A stretch of 64,000 bases of DNA from Thermoflavimicrobium dichotomicum (GCF_900114055.1 NZ_FORR01000008.1:87244-151243), one strand, 5' to 3'. Numbered from the stretch's first letter, positions 36,784 through 49,548 are shown. Notes: generated by a model from the letters alone, not told the origin. Translations and numbers: made by a program.

Positions 36784-37614
36784 GTGGGTATCAAACATTT
36801 TAAGCCGGTGACACCATCTCGTCGTCACATGACTGTTTCGACCTTTGAAGAAATCACCACCGATAAACCGGAAAAGTCTTTGCTAGTGAACTTGCCAAAG
36901 AAGTCCGGACGTAACAACCAAGGTAAAATTACTGTACGCCATCAAGGTGGTGGACATAAGCGGAAATACCGGATCATCGATTTTAAACGCAATAAAGATG
37001 GAATTCCAGGTAAAGTAGCAACCATCGAGTATGATCCGAACCGTTCCGCAAACATCGCACTTATTCATTATCGCGATGGAGAAAAACGCTATATCCTGGC
37101 TCCTCACGGATTAAAAGTAGGCATGGAAATCATGTCCGGTCCTGATGCAGATATCCGTGTAGGAAATGCATTGCCACTTCGTAATATCCCAGTAGGTACG
37201 GTAATCCACAATATCGAGCTGAAACCAGGCCGTGGTGGACAATTAGTACGTGCAGCAGGAGCTTCTGCACAGTTACTGGGTAAAGAAGGGAAATATGCGA
37301 TCATTCGTCTAACCTCTGGCGAAACCCGCATGATTCTTCTGGATTGCCGTGCAACTGTTGGTCAAGTAGGTAACTTGGATCATGAGTTGATTAACATTGG
37401 TAAAGCGGGTCGTTCCCGTTGGTTAGGTAAACGTCCAACCGTTCGTGGATCTGTAATGAACCCGGTAGATCACCCACACGGTGGTGGTGAAGGTAAAGCA
37501 CCAATCGGACGTAAGTCGCCAATGACTCCATGGGGTAAACCAACACTTGGTTACAAAACCCGTAAGAAAAACAAGGCGTCTGATAAATACATTATCCGTC
37601 GTCGTAAAAAATAA
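36784..37614 (+). CDS. rplB: 50S ribosomal protein L2
   Basis: A 276-residue L2, needed for subunit association and peptidyl transferase assembly. [18 protein letters not shown] and the conserved [19 protein letters not shown] loop, with the essential histidine, are intact. The GTG start follows AAAGGAGGG. Confidence 0.98.
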   Translation: MGIKHFKPVTPSRRHMTVSTFEEITTDKPEKSLLVNLPKKSGRNNQGKITVRHQGGGHKRKYRIIDFKRNKDGIPGKVATIEYDPNRSANIALIHYRDGEKRYILAPHGLKVGMEIMSGPDADIRVGNALPLRNIPVGTVIHNIELKPGRGGQLVRAAGASAQLLGKEGKYAIIRLTSGETRMILLDCRATVGQVGNLDHELINIGKAGRSRWLGKRPTVRGSVMNPVDHPHGGGEGKAPIGRKSPMTPWGKPTLGYKTRKKNKASDKYIIRRRKK

Positions 37615-37656
37615 ACAACAATTTAATTCAGCCTCACTCGAAGGGAGGTACTATTT

Positions 37657-37938
37657 ATGGGCCGCAGCTTAAAGAAAGGACCTTTTGCTGATCATCACCT
37701 TTTGAAAAAAGTGGAAGAACTCAATGCGAAAAACGAAAAACGCGTGATTAAAACCTGGTCTCGTCGTTCTACAATTTTTCCTGAGTTCGTTGGTCACACG
37801 TTTGCGGTTCACGATGGTCGCAAACACGTCCCTGTTTATGTAACAGAAGACATGGTCGGACATAAACTGGGTGAGTTTGTGCCAACCCGTACTTTCAAAG
37901 GTCACGCTGGTGACGATAAGAAAACACGCAAACGGTAG
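37657..37938 (+). CDS. rpsS: 30S ribosomal protein S19
   Basis: A 93-residue S19 of the 30S head. [19 protein letters not shown] and the [20 protein letters not shown] core are intact. AAGGGAGGT precedes the ATG. Confidence 0.97.
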   Translation: MGRSLKKGPFADHHLLKKVEELNAKNEKRVIKTWSRRSTIFPEFVGHTFAVHDGRKHVPVYVTEDMVGHKLGEFVPTRTFKGHAGDDKKTRKR

Positions 37939-37969
37939 AGGATAGGTTAACGAGAGAGGAGGTAAGTCC

Positions 37970-38302
37970 ATGTCTGCAAAAGCCGTTGCACGTTATGTGC
38001 GGATTGCTCCACGCAAAGCACGCCTAGTTATCGATTTGATTCGCGGTAAATCTGTAGATGATGCATTAGCTATCCTGAAATTTACTCCTCGTGCCGCCTC
38101 ACCGATTATTGAAAAAGTGCTTTTGTCTGCGGTAGCGAATGCTGAGCATAACCACAACATGGATCGCAACCGTCTGGTAGTAGCAAAAGCATATGTGGAT
38201 GAGGGGCCAACATTGAAACGTTATATGCCACGTGCGATGGGTCGTGCGAGCCGGATTAACAAGCGCACCAGCCACATCACCGTGGTTGTTGAAGAAAAAT
38301 AA
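37970..38302 (+). CDS. rplV: 50S ribosomal protein L22
   Basis: A 110-residue L22. The tunnel-lining hairpin around [20 protein letters not shown] shows no deletion of the sort linked to macrolide resistance. GAGGAGGT precedes the ATG. Confidence 0.97.
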   Translation: MSAKAVARYVRIAPRKARLVIDLIRGKSVDDALAILKFTPRAASPIIEKVLLSAVANAEHNHNMDRNRLVVAKAYVDEGPTLKRYMPRAMGRASRINKRTSHITVVVEEK

Positions 38303-38329
38303 CCATGATGAAATAAGGAGGGAAGAAGG

Positions 38330-38989
38330 TTGGGTCAAAAGGTAAGTCCTATTGGTCTGCGCGTAGGAATTATTCGTGACTGGGATTCCAAATGGTATGC
38401 AGACAAAGACTATGCTGATCTGTTGCATGAAGACATTAAGATCCGTGATTACGTGAAAAAACGTTTAAAAGACGCAGCCGTTTCCCGTATCGAGATCGAA
38501 CGTGCGGCAAACCGCGTGAATATCACGATCCATACGGCGAAACCAGGAATGGTTATCGGTAAAGGCGGTTCTGAAGTTGAAGCATTGCGTCTGGCTCTCG
38601 CTAAACTGACGAACAAAAAAGTGCACATCAATATTCATGAGATCAAAAATCCTGAACTTGATGCACTTTTAGTAGCTGAAAACATTGCACAACAATTGGA
38701 GCGTCGTGTATCTTTCCGCCGTGCGATGAAACAGGCAATTCAACGCGTTATGCGTGCTGGCGCGAAAGGTGTTCGCACAATGGTGAGCGGACGTCTGGGT
38801 GGTGCGGATATCGCTCGTAGTGAAGGTTATAGTGAAGGTACTGTACCGCTTCATACCTTGCGTGCAGATATCGACTATGGTTTTGCTGAAGCACATACCA
38901 CTTATGGTCGGATCGGTGTCAAAGTATGGATTTATCGTGGTGAAGTACTTCCTACCAAAAATAAGGGTGAAGTGGAAGGAGGCGAGTAA
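38330..38989 (+). CDS. rpsC: 30S ribosomal protein S3
   Basis: A 219-residue S3 with the KH domain motif [13 protein letters not shown] and helicase-site residues at mRNA entry. The start is a TTG ([12 protein letters not shown]), with GGAGGGAAG upstream. TTG starts are frequent in this genome. Confidence 0.97.
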   Translation: MGQKVSPIGLRVGIIRDWDSKWYADKDYADLLHEDIKIRDYVKKRLKDAAVSRIEIERAANRVNITIHTAKPGMVIGKGGSEVEALRLALAKLTNKKVHINIHEIKNPELDALLVAENIAQQLERRVSFRRAMKQAIQRVMRAGAKGVRTMVSGRLGGADIARSEGYSEGTVPLHTLRADIDYGFAEAHTTYGRIGVKVWIYRGEVLPTKNKGEVEGGE

Positions 38990-38992
38990 TCC

Positions 38993-39421
38993 ATGTTAAT
39001 GCCTAAGCGTGTGAAATTCCGTCGTCAACACCGCGGCAGAATGAAGGGTCGTGCAAAAGGTGGCACGGAAGTAACGTTCGGTGAATACGGTTTGCAAGCA
39101 TTGGAGCCATCTTGGATTACTAACCGTCAAATCGAGGCTGCACGTGTTGCGATGACTCGCTATATCAAACGTGGTGGGAAAGTGTGGATCAAAATTTTCC
39201 CAGATAAACCCATTACCCAAAAACCGTTAGAGGTACGGATGGGTAGCGGTAAAGGTTCCCCAGAAAAATGGGTAGCAGTAGTAAAGCCAGGAAAAATCAT
39301 GTTTGAATTGGCAGGCGTACCAGAAGAAGTAGCTCGTGAAGCAATGCGTCTTGCTGCAAACAAACTTCCAATCAAAACGAAATTTGTAAAACGTGAGGCG
39401 GGTGGAGCAAATGAAAGCTAA
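38993..39421 (+). CDS. rplP: 50S ribosomal protein L16
   Basis: A 142-residue L16, which organises the A-site tRNA elbow. [19 protein letters not shown] opens it as in Bacillus (MLLPKR), supporting the ATG at 38993, 10 nt after AGGAGG. The stop overlaps rpmC by 11 nt. Confidence 0.97.
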   Translation: MLMPKRVKFRRQHRGRMKGRAKGGTEVTFGEYGLQALEPSWITNRQIEAARVAMTRYIKRGGKVWIKIFPDKPITQKPLEVRMGSGKGSPEKWVAVVKPGKIMFELAGVPEEVAREAMRLAANKLPIKTKFVKREAGGANES

Positions 39422-39623
39422 AGAGCTAGTAGAATTGACCACCGCCGAGATCGAGCAAAAGCTCGCACAGTACAAAGAAGAACTGTTCAACCTCCGTTTC
39501 CAAAAAGCGATCGGGCATTTGGAAAACCCAGCTCGTCTGCGCCAGGTGCGCAAAAATATCGCTCGTTGTAAAACGGTACTCCGTGAGCGTGAACTGGGCA
39601 TCGAAAGGAGGAAACAGGGATGA
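39411..39623 (+). CDS. rpmC: 50S ribosomal protein L29
   Basis: A 70-residue helical hairpin protein near the tunnel exit. [18 protein letters not shown] and [16 protein letters not shown] are typical. The ATG lies inside the end of rplP, and the stop overlaps rpsQ (ATGA), so translation is coupled on both sides. Confidence 0.97.
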   Translation: MKAKELVELTTAEIEQKLAQYKEELFNLRFQKAIGHLENPARLRQVRKNIARCKTVLRERELGIERRKQG

Positions 39624-39886
39624 GCCAGCGCACAACGCGCCGTAAAGTACGTGTCGGCAGAGTGGTCAGCGATAAAATGGATAAAACAATCGTTGTCAGT
39701 GTAGAGACTTATAAAAGACATCCTTTATACGGTAAACGTGTAAAATACACGAAAAAATTTAAAGCTCATGATGAGCTGAACCAAGCAAAAGTGGGCGATA
39801 TTGTACGGATCATGGAAACTCGTCCGCTATCCAAAGAAAAACGTTGGCGTTTAGTTGAGATTGTAGAAAAAGCAGTCATTATCTAA
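39620..39886 (+). CDS. rpsQ: 30S ribosomal protein S17
   Basis: An 88-residue OB-fold protein of 30S assembly. [19 protein letters not shown] and [19 protein letters not shown] are conserved. AAAGGAGG precedes the ATG, which overlaps the rpmC stop. Confidence 0.97.
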   Translation: MSQRTTRRKVRVGRVVSDKMDKTIVVSVETYKRHPLYGKRVKYTKKFKAHDELNQAKVGDIVRIMETRPLSKEKRWRLVEIVEKAVII

Positions 39887-39925
39887 TGTGCACGTGTTGA
39901 TCTTAAGCCGGAAGGAGGAAAAACG

Positions 39926-40294
39926 ATGATTCAACCACAAAGTCGCCTTCGTGTTGCAGACAACTCCGGTGCTAAAGAAATTATGTGCATTCGCGTGTTA
40001 GGTGGCTCCAAAAAGTCATCTGCAGGCATTGGCGATATCATCGTAGCTTCTGTAAAACAAGCAACACCCGGTGGCGTTGTTAAGAAGGGCGACGTAGTGA
40101 AGGCAGTAATCGTACGAACTGTACGTCCTACTCGTCGTCCTGATGGATCTTACATCCGTTTCGATGAAAATGCTGCCGTTATTATTAAAGAAGATAAGAG
40201 CCCAAGAGGTACCCGTATTTTTGGACCTGTAGCTCGTGAATTGCGTGAGCGCGACTTTATGAAAATCATTTCTCTGGCGCCAGAGGTCATTTAA
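39926..40294 (+). CDS. rplN: 50S ribosomal protein L14
   Basis: A 122-residue L14 at the subunit interface, and the usual binding site of the silencing factor Rsf[20 protein letters not shown] and [20 protein letters not shown] are intact. GGAAGGAGG precedes the ATG. Confidence 0.98.
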   Translation: MIQPQSRLRVADNSGAKEIMCIRVLGGSKKSSAGIGDIIVASVKQATPGGVVKKGDVVKAVIVRTVRPTRRPDGSYIRFDENAAVIIKEDKSPRGTRIFGPVARELRERDFMKIISLAPEVI

Positions 40295-40344
40295 GAATAA
40301 ATCAAGTGAGTCACACCCCGAATAAGTGAGGAGGTGCAAGAAGC

Positions 40345-40737
40345 ATGGCAGCTAAGAAAACAGCAAACAAGCCGAGCAAACTGCATATCAAAAAAGGCGA
40401 TACGGTTATTATCATGCGTGGAAAAGAAGCGCCTTACTTTGATGAGAACGGCAAAAAGGTATACACAAAAGGTCGGGTTATCAAAGTTTTCCCTAAGGAA
40501 CAACGGGTGCTTGTAGAAGGATGCAACATGGTGAAAAAGCATTCTCGTCCAACCCAAGCAAACCCACAAGGTGGAATCATTGAAAAAGAAGCACCGATTC
40601 ATGTTTCTAACGTGATGATCGAAGATCCAAAAACCAAAGAACCGACCCGGATCGGCTATAAATTCATCGAAGGCAAAAATGGCGAAAAGAAAAAAGTGCG
40701 TTATGCCAAAAAATCTGGTGAAATTCTTGATAAATAA
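40345..40737 (+). CDS. rplX: 50S ribosomal protein L24 with an insertion
   Basis: A 130-residue L24, an assembly initiator whose loop overhangs the tunnel exit. It is longer than the usual ~103 residues. There is an extra lysine-rich N-terminal stretch ([12 protein letters not shown]) before LHIKKGDTV. About 12 residues ([12 protein letters not shown]) are inserted in the KOW hairpin, where other bacteria have GKDKGKQG. The rest ([28 protein letters not shown]) is normal. The ATG at 40345 follows AGGAGGTG and is the only well-placed start, so the N-terminal extension looks real. Confidence 0.95.
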   Translation: MAAKKTANKPSKLHIKKGDTVIIMRGKEAPYFDENGKKVYTKGRVIKVFPKEQRVLVEGCNMVKKHSRPTQANPQGGIIEKEAPIHVSNVMIEDPKTKEPTRIGYKFIEGKNGEKKKVRYAKKSGEILDK

Positions 40738-40764
40738 TGTACTGGAAGAAGGGAGGTCAATCTC

Positions 40765-41307
40765 ATGGCAGCTCGTTTGAAAGAACTGTACCTCAAAGAG
40801 GTTACCCCTGCATTGATGAAGAAGTTCAACTACAAATCCCCAATGCAAGTACCAAAGATCGAAAAAATCGTCATCAACATGGGGCTTGGTGAAGCGGTTC
40901 AAAACTCAAAAGTACTGGATTACGCAGTAGCAGATCTTGCTGCGATCTCTGGTCAAAAGCCAGTGATTACCCGTGCGAAAAAATCGATTGCCGGTTTTAA
41001 AGTACGTGAAGGAATGCCAATCGGAGCGAAAGTTACGCTTCGTGGCGAGCGCATGTATCATTTCTTGGATAAGCTGATGAACGTGGCCTTGCCTCGGGTT
41101 CGTGACTTCCGTGGTGTTTCTCCAAAATCATTTGATGGACGTGGAAATTACACTTTGGGATTGAAAGAACAATTGATTTTCCCAGAGATCGATTATGATA
41201 AAATCGATAAAGTTCGCGGTATGGACGTTGTGATTGTAACCTCTGCAGAAACGGATGAAGAAGCTCGTGAACTTTTGACATTGATGGGAATGCCATTCCG
41301 TAAGTAA
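40765..41307 (+). CDS. rplE: 50S ribosomal protein L5
   Basis: A 180-residue L5, the 5S rRNA and P-site tRNA contact protein. [20 protein letters not shown] and [20 protein letters not shown] are intact. GGGAGGT precedes the ATG. Confidence 0.98.
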   Translation: MAARLKELYLKEVTPALMKKFNYKSPMQVPKIEKIVINMGLGEAVQNSKVLDYAVADLAAISGQKPVITRAKKSIAGFKVREGMPIGAKVTLRGERMYHFLDKLMNVALPRVRDFRGVSPKSFDGRGNYTLGLKEQLIFPEIDYDKIDKVRGMDVVIVTSAETDEEARELLTLMGMPFRK

Positions 41308-41347
41308 AAGAACGGAACAAATATAAAACAAAAAAGGAGGGAATCAA

Positions 41348-41533
41348 GTGGCCAAAAAGTCGATGATCGCCAAAGCAAAACGCAAGCCCAAATTCAAAGT
41401 TCGTGCATACACTCGCTGTGAACGTTGCGGGCGCCCACATGCGGTTTTGCGCAAATTCCGGTTGTGTCGTATCTGCTTCCGTGAATTGGCTTATAAAGGG
41501 CAGATTCCCGGCGTGAAAAAAGCAAGTTGGTAA
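41348..41533 (+). CDS. rpsN: 30S ribosomal protein S14, zinc-binding type
   Basis: A 61-residue S14 with two CxxC pairs (CERC and CRIC), the C+ form common in Firmicutes. The start is a GTG after AAAAGGAGGG. The C-terminal [11 protein letters not shown] is typical. Confidence 0.97.
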   Translation: MAKKSMIAKAKRKPKFKVRAYTRCERCGRPHAVLRKFRLCRICFRELAYKGQIPGVKKASW

Positions 41534-41555
41534 ATAAGGAAGGAGGGACTTCAGT

Positions 41556-41954
41556 ATGGTAATGACAGATCCTATTGCTGATATGCTGACCAGAATCCGT
41601 AACGCCAACATGGTTCGCCATGAGAGTGTTGAGGTTCCAGCTTCTCGTATGAAACGGGAAATCGCTGAGATTTTAAAACGCGAAGGTTTCATTCGTGATG
41701 CTGAGTATATCGACGATAACAAGCAAGGGATCATCCGCATTTTCTTGAAGTACGGACCAAACAACGAGAAAGTGATCACTGGCTTGAAGCGGATTAGTAA
41801 ACCAGGTCTTCGCGTATATTGCAAAGCAAATGAAATTCCACGTGTTCTTCGTGGTCTGGGTATTGCAATCCTGTCTACTTCCAAAGGCATCATGACCGAT
41901 AAAGAAGCACGTCAACACAACGTTGGTGGCGAAGTAATTGCATACGTCTGGTAA
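41556..41954 (+). CDS. rpsH: 30S ribosomal protein S8
   Basis: A 132-residue S8, core binder of the 16S central domain. [14 protein letters not shown] opens it, and [18 protein letters not shown] ends it. In other bacteria S8 represses the spc operon; I did not identify the site. GGAGGG lies 8 nt before the ATG at 41556. Confidence 0.97.
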   Translation: MVMTDPIADMLTRIRNANMVRHESVEVPASRMKREIAEILKREGFIRDAEYIDDNKQGIIRIFLKYGPNNEKVITGLKRISKPGLRVYCKANEIPRVLRGLGIAILSTSKGIMTDKEARQHNVGGEVIAYVW

Positions 41955-41981
41955 GATATGTAGAAGGATGGAGGTGACAAC

Positions 41982-42518
41982 ATGTCTCGGATTGGTAAGA
42001 AACCAATCGCGATTCCAAGCGGTGTGGAAGTTAAAATTGACGGAAACACGGTCACAGTGAAAGGACCAAAAGGTTCTTTAACCCGTGAATTCCATTCTGA
42101 TATCAAAATCAAGCTGGAAGAAAATCAGCTTGTTGTTGAACGTCCAAGTGATCAACGGGATCATCGCGCATTACATGGAACAACTCGTAGCCTGCTGGCG
42201 AACATGGTAGAAGGAGTAACCAACGGTTTCTCCAAAACCCTGGAGTTGGTTGGTGTAGGTTATCGTGCGAATAAAAAAGGAAATACTGTTGTATTGAGCG
42301 TTGGCTACTCTCATCCGGTTGAAGTACCCCAACCTGAAGGAATTGAACTGGAAGTTCCTGCACAAAACCAAATCGTGGTAAAAGGAATTGACAAACAACT
42401 GGTTGGTCAAGTTGCGGCTAATATTCGTGCGATTCGTGAACCAGAGCCATACAAAGGTAAAGGGATTAAATATATCGATGAGCACATCAGACGTAAAGAA
42501 GGTAAGACCGGTAAGTAA
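41982..42518 (+). CDS. rplF: 50S ribosomal protein L6
   Basis: A 178-residue L6, close to the factor-binding site. [16 protein letters not shown] and the C-terminal [12 protein letters not shown] with IRRKEGK are intact. GGAGGTGAC precedes the ATG. Confidence 0.98.
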   Translation: MSRIGKKPIAIPSGVEVKIDGNTVTVKGPKGSLTREFHSDIKIKLEENQLVVERPSDQRDHRALHGTTRSLLANMVEGVTNGFSKTLELVGVGYRANKKGNTVVLSVGYSHPVEVPQPEGIELEVPAQNQIVVKGIDKQLVGQVAANIRAIREPEPYKGKGIKYIDEHIRRKEGKTGK

Positions 42519-42551
42519 TGCAGCTTAAAGAGGAAGGGAGTGAGCTAGACC

Positions 42552-42917
42552 GTGCTAAAAAAAGTAGATCGGAATAAAAAGCGGAAAAAACGTCATCTAC
42601 GTGTGCGTAAAAAAGTTTTTGGAACTCCAGAGCGTCCACGTTTGAACATTTTCCGTTCCAATAAAAACATTTACGCACAAGTGATTGATGACACCAAAGG
42701 TGTTACTTTGGTATCTGCTTCCACTTTGGATAAAGAATTTAATCATGAAGGAAGTGGAGCAACGGTTGAAGCTGCACGTGTTGTTGGAGAAATGATCGCA
42801 AAACGCGCACAGGAAAAAGGGATTAAACAAGTGGTATTTGATCGCGGTGGATACCTCTATCATGGTCGTGTGAAAGCATTAGCAGAAGGTGCAAGGGAAG
42901 GAGGTTTAGAGTTTTGA
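42552..42917 (+). CDS. rplR: 50S ribosomal protein L18
   Basis: A 121-residue L18, which binds 5S rRNA together with L5. [18 protein letters not shown] and [20 protein letters not shown] are conserved. It has a GTG start and overlaps the rpsE start by 4 nt (TTGA). Confidence 0.97.
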   Translation: MLKKVDRNKKRKKRHLRVRKKVFGTPERPRLNIFRSNKNIYAQVIDDTKGVTLVSASTLDKEFNHEGSGATVEAARVVGEMIAKRAQEKGIKQVVFDRGGYLYHGRVKALAEGAREGGLEF

Positions 42918-43426
42918 GCAAGCAAAAGAACAAGAAAGACGCAGCGCATACAGATTTTATTGAGAAAGTGGTTAACATTAACCGCGTAGCGAAAGTTGTG
43001 CAAGGTGGTCGTCGCTTTAGCTTCAGTGCGCTGGTTGTCGTAGGTGACGGTAAAGGTAAAGTAGGTGCGGGAATCGGTAAAGCAGCCGAAGTACCAGAAG
43101 CGATTCGTAAAGGTGTAGAAGCTGCGAAAAAGAACATGATTACTGTTCCCCTTTATGGAACCACGATTCCACACGAAGTGATCGGACATTTCGGTGCTGG
43201 TGAAGTGTTGATGAAACCAGCATCCAAAGGTACGGGAGTTATTGCTGGTGGTGCAGTCCGTGACGTACTGACTGTAGCGGGTGTTGGTGATATTCTCACG
43301 AAGTCAACCGGTTCAAATAACCCAATCAATATGGTTCGTGCAACTCTTGAAGGTCTCAAGAACTTGAAGCGTCCGGAAGATGTTGCAAGACTGCGCGGAA
43401 AATCTGTAGAAGAATTGTTAGGATAA
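42914..43426 (+). CDS. rpsE: 30S ribosomal protein S5
   Basis: A 170-residue S5 with the double-stranded RNA binding domain ([20 protein letters not shown]) and the conserved [19 protein letters not shown]. The start is a TTG overlapping the rplR stop, 10 nt after AAGGAGG. No spectinomycin-type change in the [12 protein letters not shown] loop is evident. Confidence 0.97.
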   Translation: MSKQKNKKDAAHTDFIEKVVNINRVAKVVQGGRRFSFSALVVVGDGKGKVGAGIGKAAEVPEAIRKGVEAAKKNMITVPLYGTTIPHEVIGHFGAGEVLMKPASKGTGVIAGGAVRDVLTVAGVGDILTKSTGSNNPINMVRATLEGLKNLKRPEDVARLRGKSVEELLG

Positions 43427-43438
43427 GGAGGGATGACC

Positions 43439-43627
43439 GTGGCAAAGAGACTTTCGATTACCCTTAAACGGAGCATGATTGGCCGTCCGGAAGTCCAACG
43501 TGTCACCCTGCGCACGCTCGGTCTCAAAAAGCGGGAACAGACCGTAATCCACCAAGATAATCCAGCTATCCGCGGGATGATCGAGAAGGTCAAACACTTG
43601 GTCGAAGTGAAAGAAATCAGCGAGTAA
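43439..43627 (+). CDS. rpmD: 50S ribosomal protein L30
   Basis: A 62-residue L30. [18 protein letters not shown] and [16 protein letters not shown] are typical. The GTG at 43439 lies 6 nt after AGGAGGG; an in-frame ATG at 43433 abuts the SD and is less likely. Confidence 0.96.
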   Translation: MAKRLSITLKRSMIGRPEVQRVTLRTLGLKKREQTVIHQDNPAIRGMIEKVKHLVEVKEISE

Positions 43628-43660
43628 TGTGCAGGACATGTTGAAGAGGAGGTGCGAGCG

Positions 43661-44101
43661 ATGAAATTGCATGAGTTAAAACCAGCTCCTGGATCTCGGA
43701 AGAAGAAGAAACGCGTAGGACGCGGTATTGCTGCTGGACAAGGTAAAACAGCTGGTCGCGGTCATAAAGGGCAGAAGGCTCGTTCCGGTGGCGGTGTACG
43801 TCCTGGTTTCGAGGGTGGTCAAAACCCTATCTACAGACGTTTGCCAAAACGTGGATTTACGAATCCAAATCGTGTAGAATATGCGATTATCAATCTGGAT
43901 ACCTTAAATCGTTTCAGTGAAGGAACCGTCGTGACTCCAGAGCTTCTTGTACAAGAAGGGATTGTGAAAAACCTAAAAGGCGGTTTAAAAGTATTAGGAG
44001 ATGGAGAACTCAAAGTAAAAGTGACTGTAAAAGCTCATAAGTTCTCCCGTTCAGCCGCAGAAAAAATTGCTGCTGCTGGTGGAGCGACGGAGGTAATCTA
44101 A
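43661..44101 (+). CDS. rplO: 50S ribosomal protein L15
   Basis: A 146-residue L15 with the glycine/arginine-rich N-terminal extension ([20 protein letters not shown]) that threads into 23S rRNA. The ATG at 43661 follows GAGGAGGTG. The stop shares one base with the secY ATG (TAATG). Confidence 0.97.
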   Translation: MKLHELKPAPGSRKKKKRVGRGIAAGQGKTAGRGHKGQKARSGGGVRPGFEGGQNPIYRRLPKRGFTNPNRVEYAIINLDTLNRFSEGTVVTPELLVQEGIVKNLKGGLKVLGDGELKVKVTVKAHKFSRSAAEKIAAAGGATEVI

Positions 44102-45414
44102 TGTTTCGTACCTTGGGCAACATCTTTAAGGTTGAAGATCTTCGTCGGCGGATTCTGTTTACTTTATTGATGCTGGTCGTATTTCGGATCGGAAGCTTTA
44201 TTCCGGTCCCAAATACCAATGCAGATGTCATTAAAGCATTAGTAAATCAGAGTCAAGGCGTTTTTAACTTGATTAACGCTTTTTCAGGTGGTTCTTTTAC
44301 CAACTTTTCCATCTTTGCGATGGGGATTATGCCCTATATTACCGCTTCAATTATTGTGCAACTACTAACCATGGATGTTATACCCGCTTTTTCCCGCTGG
44401 GCAAAAGAGGGAGAAGTAGGGCGTCGGAAACTGGCACAGGTTACACGGTATTTTACGATTGCACTAGCTATTATTCAATCGATCGGTCTATCGATTGGTT
44501 TTAACAATTATTCGGCAAGCCTGGGTGGTTTAAGTTTTATTGAAGATACCAGTTTTTGGGGATATGCGCTGATTTCTTTAACACTCACAGCAGGTACGGC
44601 ATTTTTAATGTGGTTGGGTGAACAAATTACAGAGAAGGGAATAGGGAATGGAATTTCCATTATTATCTTTGCTGGGATTCTTTCATCTATTCCTGGGACG
44701 ATCCAAATGTTGATTCCTGTGCTATTCCCTAAAGGCGGTAATGTTACCATCGGAATTTTGAAGGCCGCTGGTATTGTATTGATCATTGTTTTACTGATTG
44801 TAGCCGTGATTTTCATTCAACAGGGTGTTCGAAAAATACCTGTACAATATACAAAACGGATTGTTGGTCGTAAAATGTATGGTGGGCAGTCTACGCACAT
44901 TCCACTGAAAGTGAATGCGGCTGGTGTGATTCCGATCATTTTTGCGGTATCACTCATCCTTTTCCCACACACAATTGCGAGTTTCTGGAGAGGAAATCCT
45001 GTAGCCGACTGGATTATCGTCAATTTTGACTATACGCAAGCTCCACTTGGAATGGTGCTGTATGTCCTCTTTATCATTGGGTTTACTTACTTCTATACAT
45101 TTGTGCAAATCAACCCAATGCAATTGGCAGACCAACTGAAGAAGCACGGTGGTTTTATACCCGGCGTTCGTCCCGGTAAAACGACCGAAAAATATGTGAC
45201 GAAAGTCCTAAATCGTTTAACCTTAACGGGTGCGATCTTCCTTGCTTTGATTGCGATATTGCCTGTATTCTTTATTATCCTTGCTGATTTGCCACGATCG
45301 ATTCAAATTGGTGGTACATCCTTGCTGATCGTAGTCGGAGTTGCTCTGGAAACGATGAAAACGATCGAGAGTCAGCTTATTCAACGTCATTACAAAGGCT
45401 TTATGAAAAAATAG
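44101..45414 (+). CDS. secY: Protein translocase subunit SecY
   Basis: A 437-residue, ten-span channel of the Sec translocon. The plug and second span region ends in GIMPYITASIIVQLL, and the cytoplasmic loops carry QQGVRKIPVQYTKRIVG and GGFIPGVRPGKTTEKY. It works with SecE (10654) and SecA. CGGAGGTAAT precedes the ATG, which overlaps rplO. Confidence 0.98.
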   Translation: MFRTLGNIFKVEDLRRRILFTLLMLVVFRIGSFIPVPNTNADVIKALVNQSQGVFNLINAFSGGSFTNFSIFAMGIMPYITASIIVQLLTMDVIPAFSRWAKEGEVGRRKLAQVTRYFTIALAIIQSIGLSIGFNNYSASLGGLSFIEDTSFWGYALISLTLTAGTAFLMWLGEQITEKGIGNGISIIIFAGILSSIPGTIQMLIPVLFPKGGNVTIGILKAAGIVLIIVLLIVAVIFIQQGVRKIPVQYTKRIVGRKMYGGQSTHIPLKVNAAGVIPIIFAVSLILFPHTIASFWRGNPVADWIIVNFDYTQAPLGMVLYVLFIIGFTYFYTFVQINPMQLADQLKKHGGFIPGVRPGKTTEKYVTKVLNRLTLTGAIFLALIAILPVFFIILADLPRSIQIGGTSLLIVVGVALETMKTIESQLIQRHYKGFMKK

Positions 45415-45421
45415 TAGAAAG

Positions 45422-45439
45422 CCCCGGATCCGTCCGGGG
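45422..45439 (+). other. GC-rich hairpin after secY
   Basis: CCCCGGA (45422-45428) pairs with TCCGGGG (45433-45439). Only a short CTTT follows, so it is at best a partial terminator or processing stem that could lower adk-map expression relative to upstream genes. Confidence 0.45.
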
Positions 45440-45538
45440 GGCCCCTTTCTACCTTCTTTTTGTTCATTGTCAACTACATGCAAATGAACCTCCGCTTACT
45501 GCGGACCGCCCGTAGGTTAACGACACCGGGAGGGATGA

Positions 45539-46952
<1,414 letters not shown>

Positions 46953-46953
<1 letters not shown>

Positions 46954-47267
46954 TGGACGTGACAGTGGCTGACAATCGGCCCAAATTAGGACAGATTGTC
47001 CGAGTATTACGTGGCCGCGAGGCAGGGGCTTATGCGATTGTCATTGGCTTTGAAGAACCACACTTTGTTTGGTTGGCTGATGGAGATCAGCGAAAAGTGG
47101 ACCGTCCGAAAAAGAAAAATGTGAAGCATATTCAACCCACTCATGTGGTGAACGAAGAAATCGCTCGCGTTTTAAAAGACGTCGGTCGTGTGCCCAATGC
47201 TATGTTACGGTACGCCCTGAACCAATACCTGCTCCAACATCAATCAGGTGAGCAGAAAGGAGAGTGA
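46953..47267 (+). CDS. KOW-domain RNA-binding protein (L14e-like)
   Basis: A 104-residue protein between map and infA, the place of B. subtilis YbzG-type KOW proteins. The KOW motif is [20 protein letters not shown]. The basic segment [14 protein letters not shown] fits RNA binding. Its role is unclear, but it is a common member of the alpha operon in Bacillales. The ATG at 46953 has AGGTGA 6 nt upstream and overlaps the map stop. A GTG at 46959 is an alternative. Confidence 0.85.
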
Positions 47268-47271
47268 GTCG

Positions 47272-47636
<365 letters not shown>

Positions 47637-47654
47637 ACAAGGAGGTGTAGCTTC

Positions 47655-48023
47655 ATGGCACGTATTGCAGGGATTGACTTGCCACGTGAGAAACGCGTAG
47701 AGATTGCTTTAACCTATATCTACGGAATTGGACGGGCAAAATCGAACGAAATTTTAAAAGCGACCGGTGTAAATCCAGATACTCGTGTTCGTGATTTAAC
47801 GGAAGAAGAAGTAAACAAACTGCGCAGCTACATTGACAAGAATGTAACGGTTGAAGGTGATTTGCGCAGAGAGATCGCTTTAAATATCAAACGTTTGATC
47901 GAAATTGGTTGCTATCGTGGAATTCGTCACCGCCGTGGATTGCCTGTTCGTGGTCAAAGAACAAAAACCAATGCTCGTACTCGCAAAGGTCCACGCCGTA
48001 CGGTAGCGAATAAGAAAAAATAG
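47655..48023 (+). CDS. rpsM: 30S ribosomal protein S13
   Basis: A 122-residue S13, forming bridges to the 50S and touching P-site t[23 protein letters not shown] and [19 protein letters not shown] are intact. AAGGAGGTG precedes the ATG. Confidence 0.98.
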   Translation: MARIAGIDLPREKRVEIALTYIYGIGRAKSNEILKATGVNPDTRVRDLTEEEVNKLRSYIDKNVTVEGDLRREIALNIKRLIEIGCYRGIRHRRGLPVRGQRTKTNARTRKGPRRTVANKKK

Positions 48024-48042
48024 GATGTAAGGAGGGAGTAAA

Positions 48043-48441
48043 ATGGCAAAACGTAAAACTGCTACGCAGCGCGTAAAACGTCGTGCGAAAAAGAATATAG
48101 AGTCCGGAGTGGCACATATTCGCTCCACTTTCAATAACACGATTATTACGATCACTGATCCACGTGGTAATGCTGTAGCTTGGGCAAGTGCTGGAACGGT
48201 TGGTTTTAAAGGTAGTCGGAAAAGCACCCCATTTGCAGCTCAGATGGCAGCTGAACAGGCAGCAAAAACTGCGATGGAAAATGGCATGAAATCGGTAGAA
48301 GTACTGGTGAAAGGACCTGGTGCTGGTCGTGAAGCAGCAATTCGCAGTTTGCAAGCTGCAGGGTTGGAAGTGAGCCTTATTAAAGATGTGACACCAATTC
48401 CTCACAATGGTTGCCGCCCGCCAAAACGTCGTCGTGTTTAA
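48043..48441 (+). CDS. rpsK: 30S ribosomal protein S11
   Basis: A 132-residue S11 of the 30S platform. [19 protein letters not shown] and [19 protein letters not shown] are typical. TAAGGAGGGA precedes the ATG. Confidence 0.98.
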   Translation: MAKRKTATQRVKRRAKKNIESGVAHIRSTFNNTIITITDPRGNAVAWASAGTVGFKGSRKSTPFAAQMAAEQAAKTAMENGMKSVEVLVKGPGAGREAAIRSLQAAGLEVSLIKDVTPIPHNGCRPPKRRRV

Positions 48442-48470
48442 TAAGCCCTGCTTTTTCAACGATGGCTTGG

Positions 48471-48498
48471 TTTAACTTTAAAGAAGTTTGTATATACT
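48471..48498 (+). promoter_or_regulatory. Possible internal promoter before rpoA
   Basis: TTTAAC (48471) and TATACT (48493-48498) are 16 nt apart in the 160-nt gap between rpsK and rpoA. A 12-nt palindrome AGGACTAGTCCT follows at 48503. The promoter could raise rpoA-rplQ expression independently. Confidence 0.45.
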
Positions 48499-48603
48499 GG
48501 ATAGGACTAGTCCTGTAAAAATGAACCATGTACCTTTATGCATTTTTTCAGTTGAGGGAAGGCTTGTCCGGAACGCGACGTTTCGAAGGAGGGTTTGCGA
48601 GCC

Positions 48604-49548
48604 GTGATTGAAATTGAAAAACCGAAGATAGAAACGGTTGAAATCAGTGAGGATCATCGTTACGGGAAGTTTGTTGTAGAACCTTTAGAGCGTGGATACG
48701 GTACGACTCTGGGAAATTCCTTGCGCCGTATTTTGCTTTCATCCCTACCAGGTGCGGCGATTACCACGATTCAAATCGATGGAGTGTTGCATGAGTTCTC
48801 CACGATACCTGGTGTTGTAGAAGATACGACAGAAATTATTTTGAACTTGAAGAAGCTGGCTCTCAGAATCCATTCGGATGAAGAGAAAATCCTGGAAATC
48901 GATGTCCAAGGTGAAGGCGTTGTTACTGCGGCTGATATTCGTGCGGATAGCGATGTAGAAATCTTGAATCCTGATTTGCACATTGCTACTTTATCCGAGG
49001 GTGCACATCTCCGCATGCGGATGACAGCAAACCGTGGACGCGGATATGTTTCTGCGGATAAAAATAAAAAAGAGGATCAGCCGATTGGCGTCATTCCGAT
49101 CGATTCCATTTACACGCCAATCGAACGGGTTAATTATCAAGTGGAAAATACACGCGTTGGACAAGTAACGAACTACGATAAATTAACCCTGGAAGTTTGG
49201 TCGGATGGCAGTTTGATGCCAGATGAAGCTGTAAGCTTGGGTGCAAAAATCCTGAATGAGCACTTGATGCTATTTGTCGGCCTAACTGAAGAAGCAAAAG
49301 ATGCAGAAATCATGGTGGAAAAAGAAGAAGACAAGAAAGAAAAAGTGATGGAGATGACCATTGAAGAATTGGATCTCTCTGTCCGCTCTTACAACTGTCT
49401 GAAACGGGCTGGCATTAATACAGTGCAAGAGCTCACACAAAAATCAGAAGAAGATATGATGAAAGTACGTAACTTAGGACGGAAGTCTTTGGAGGAAGTT
49501 CAAGAAAAGCTGGCAGAGCTGGGCTTGAGCTTGCGCAAAGATGACTAA
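48604..49548 (+). CDS. rpoA: DNA-directed RNA polymerase subunit alpha
   Basis: A 314-residue alpha subunit. The assembly N-terminal domain ([20 protein letters not shown]) is joined by an acidic linker to the promoter- and activator-contacting C-terminal domain ([31 protein letters not shown]). The GTG at 48604 gives the Bacillus length and lies 10 nt after GAAGGAGGG. A TTG at 48595 abuts the SD. Confidence 0.98.
   Translation: MIEIEKPKIETVEISEDHRYGKFVVEPLERGYGTTLGNSLRRILLSSLPGAAITTIQIDGVLHEFSTIPGVVEDTTEIILNLKKLALRIHSDEEKILEIDVQGEGVVTAADIRADSDVEILNPDLHIATLSEGAHLRMRMTANRGRGYVSADKNKKEDQPIGVIPIDSIYTPIERVNYQVENTRVGQVTNYDKLTLEVWSDGSLMPDEAVSLGAKILNEHLMLFVGLTEEAKDAEIMVEKEEDKKEKVMEMTIEELDLSVRSYNCLKRAGINTVQELTQKSEEDMMKVRNLGRKSLEEVQEKLAELGLSLRKDD

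Noticed and set aside
48503..48514. 12-nt palindrome AGGACTAGTCCT before rpoA
   Set aside because: Short, alone, and not placed as a clear operator or terminator; noted with the rpoA promoter only.
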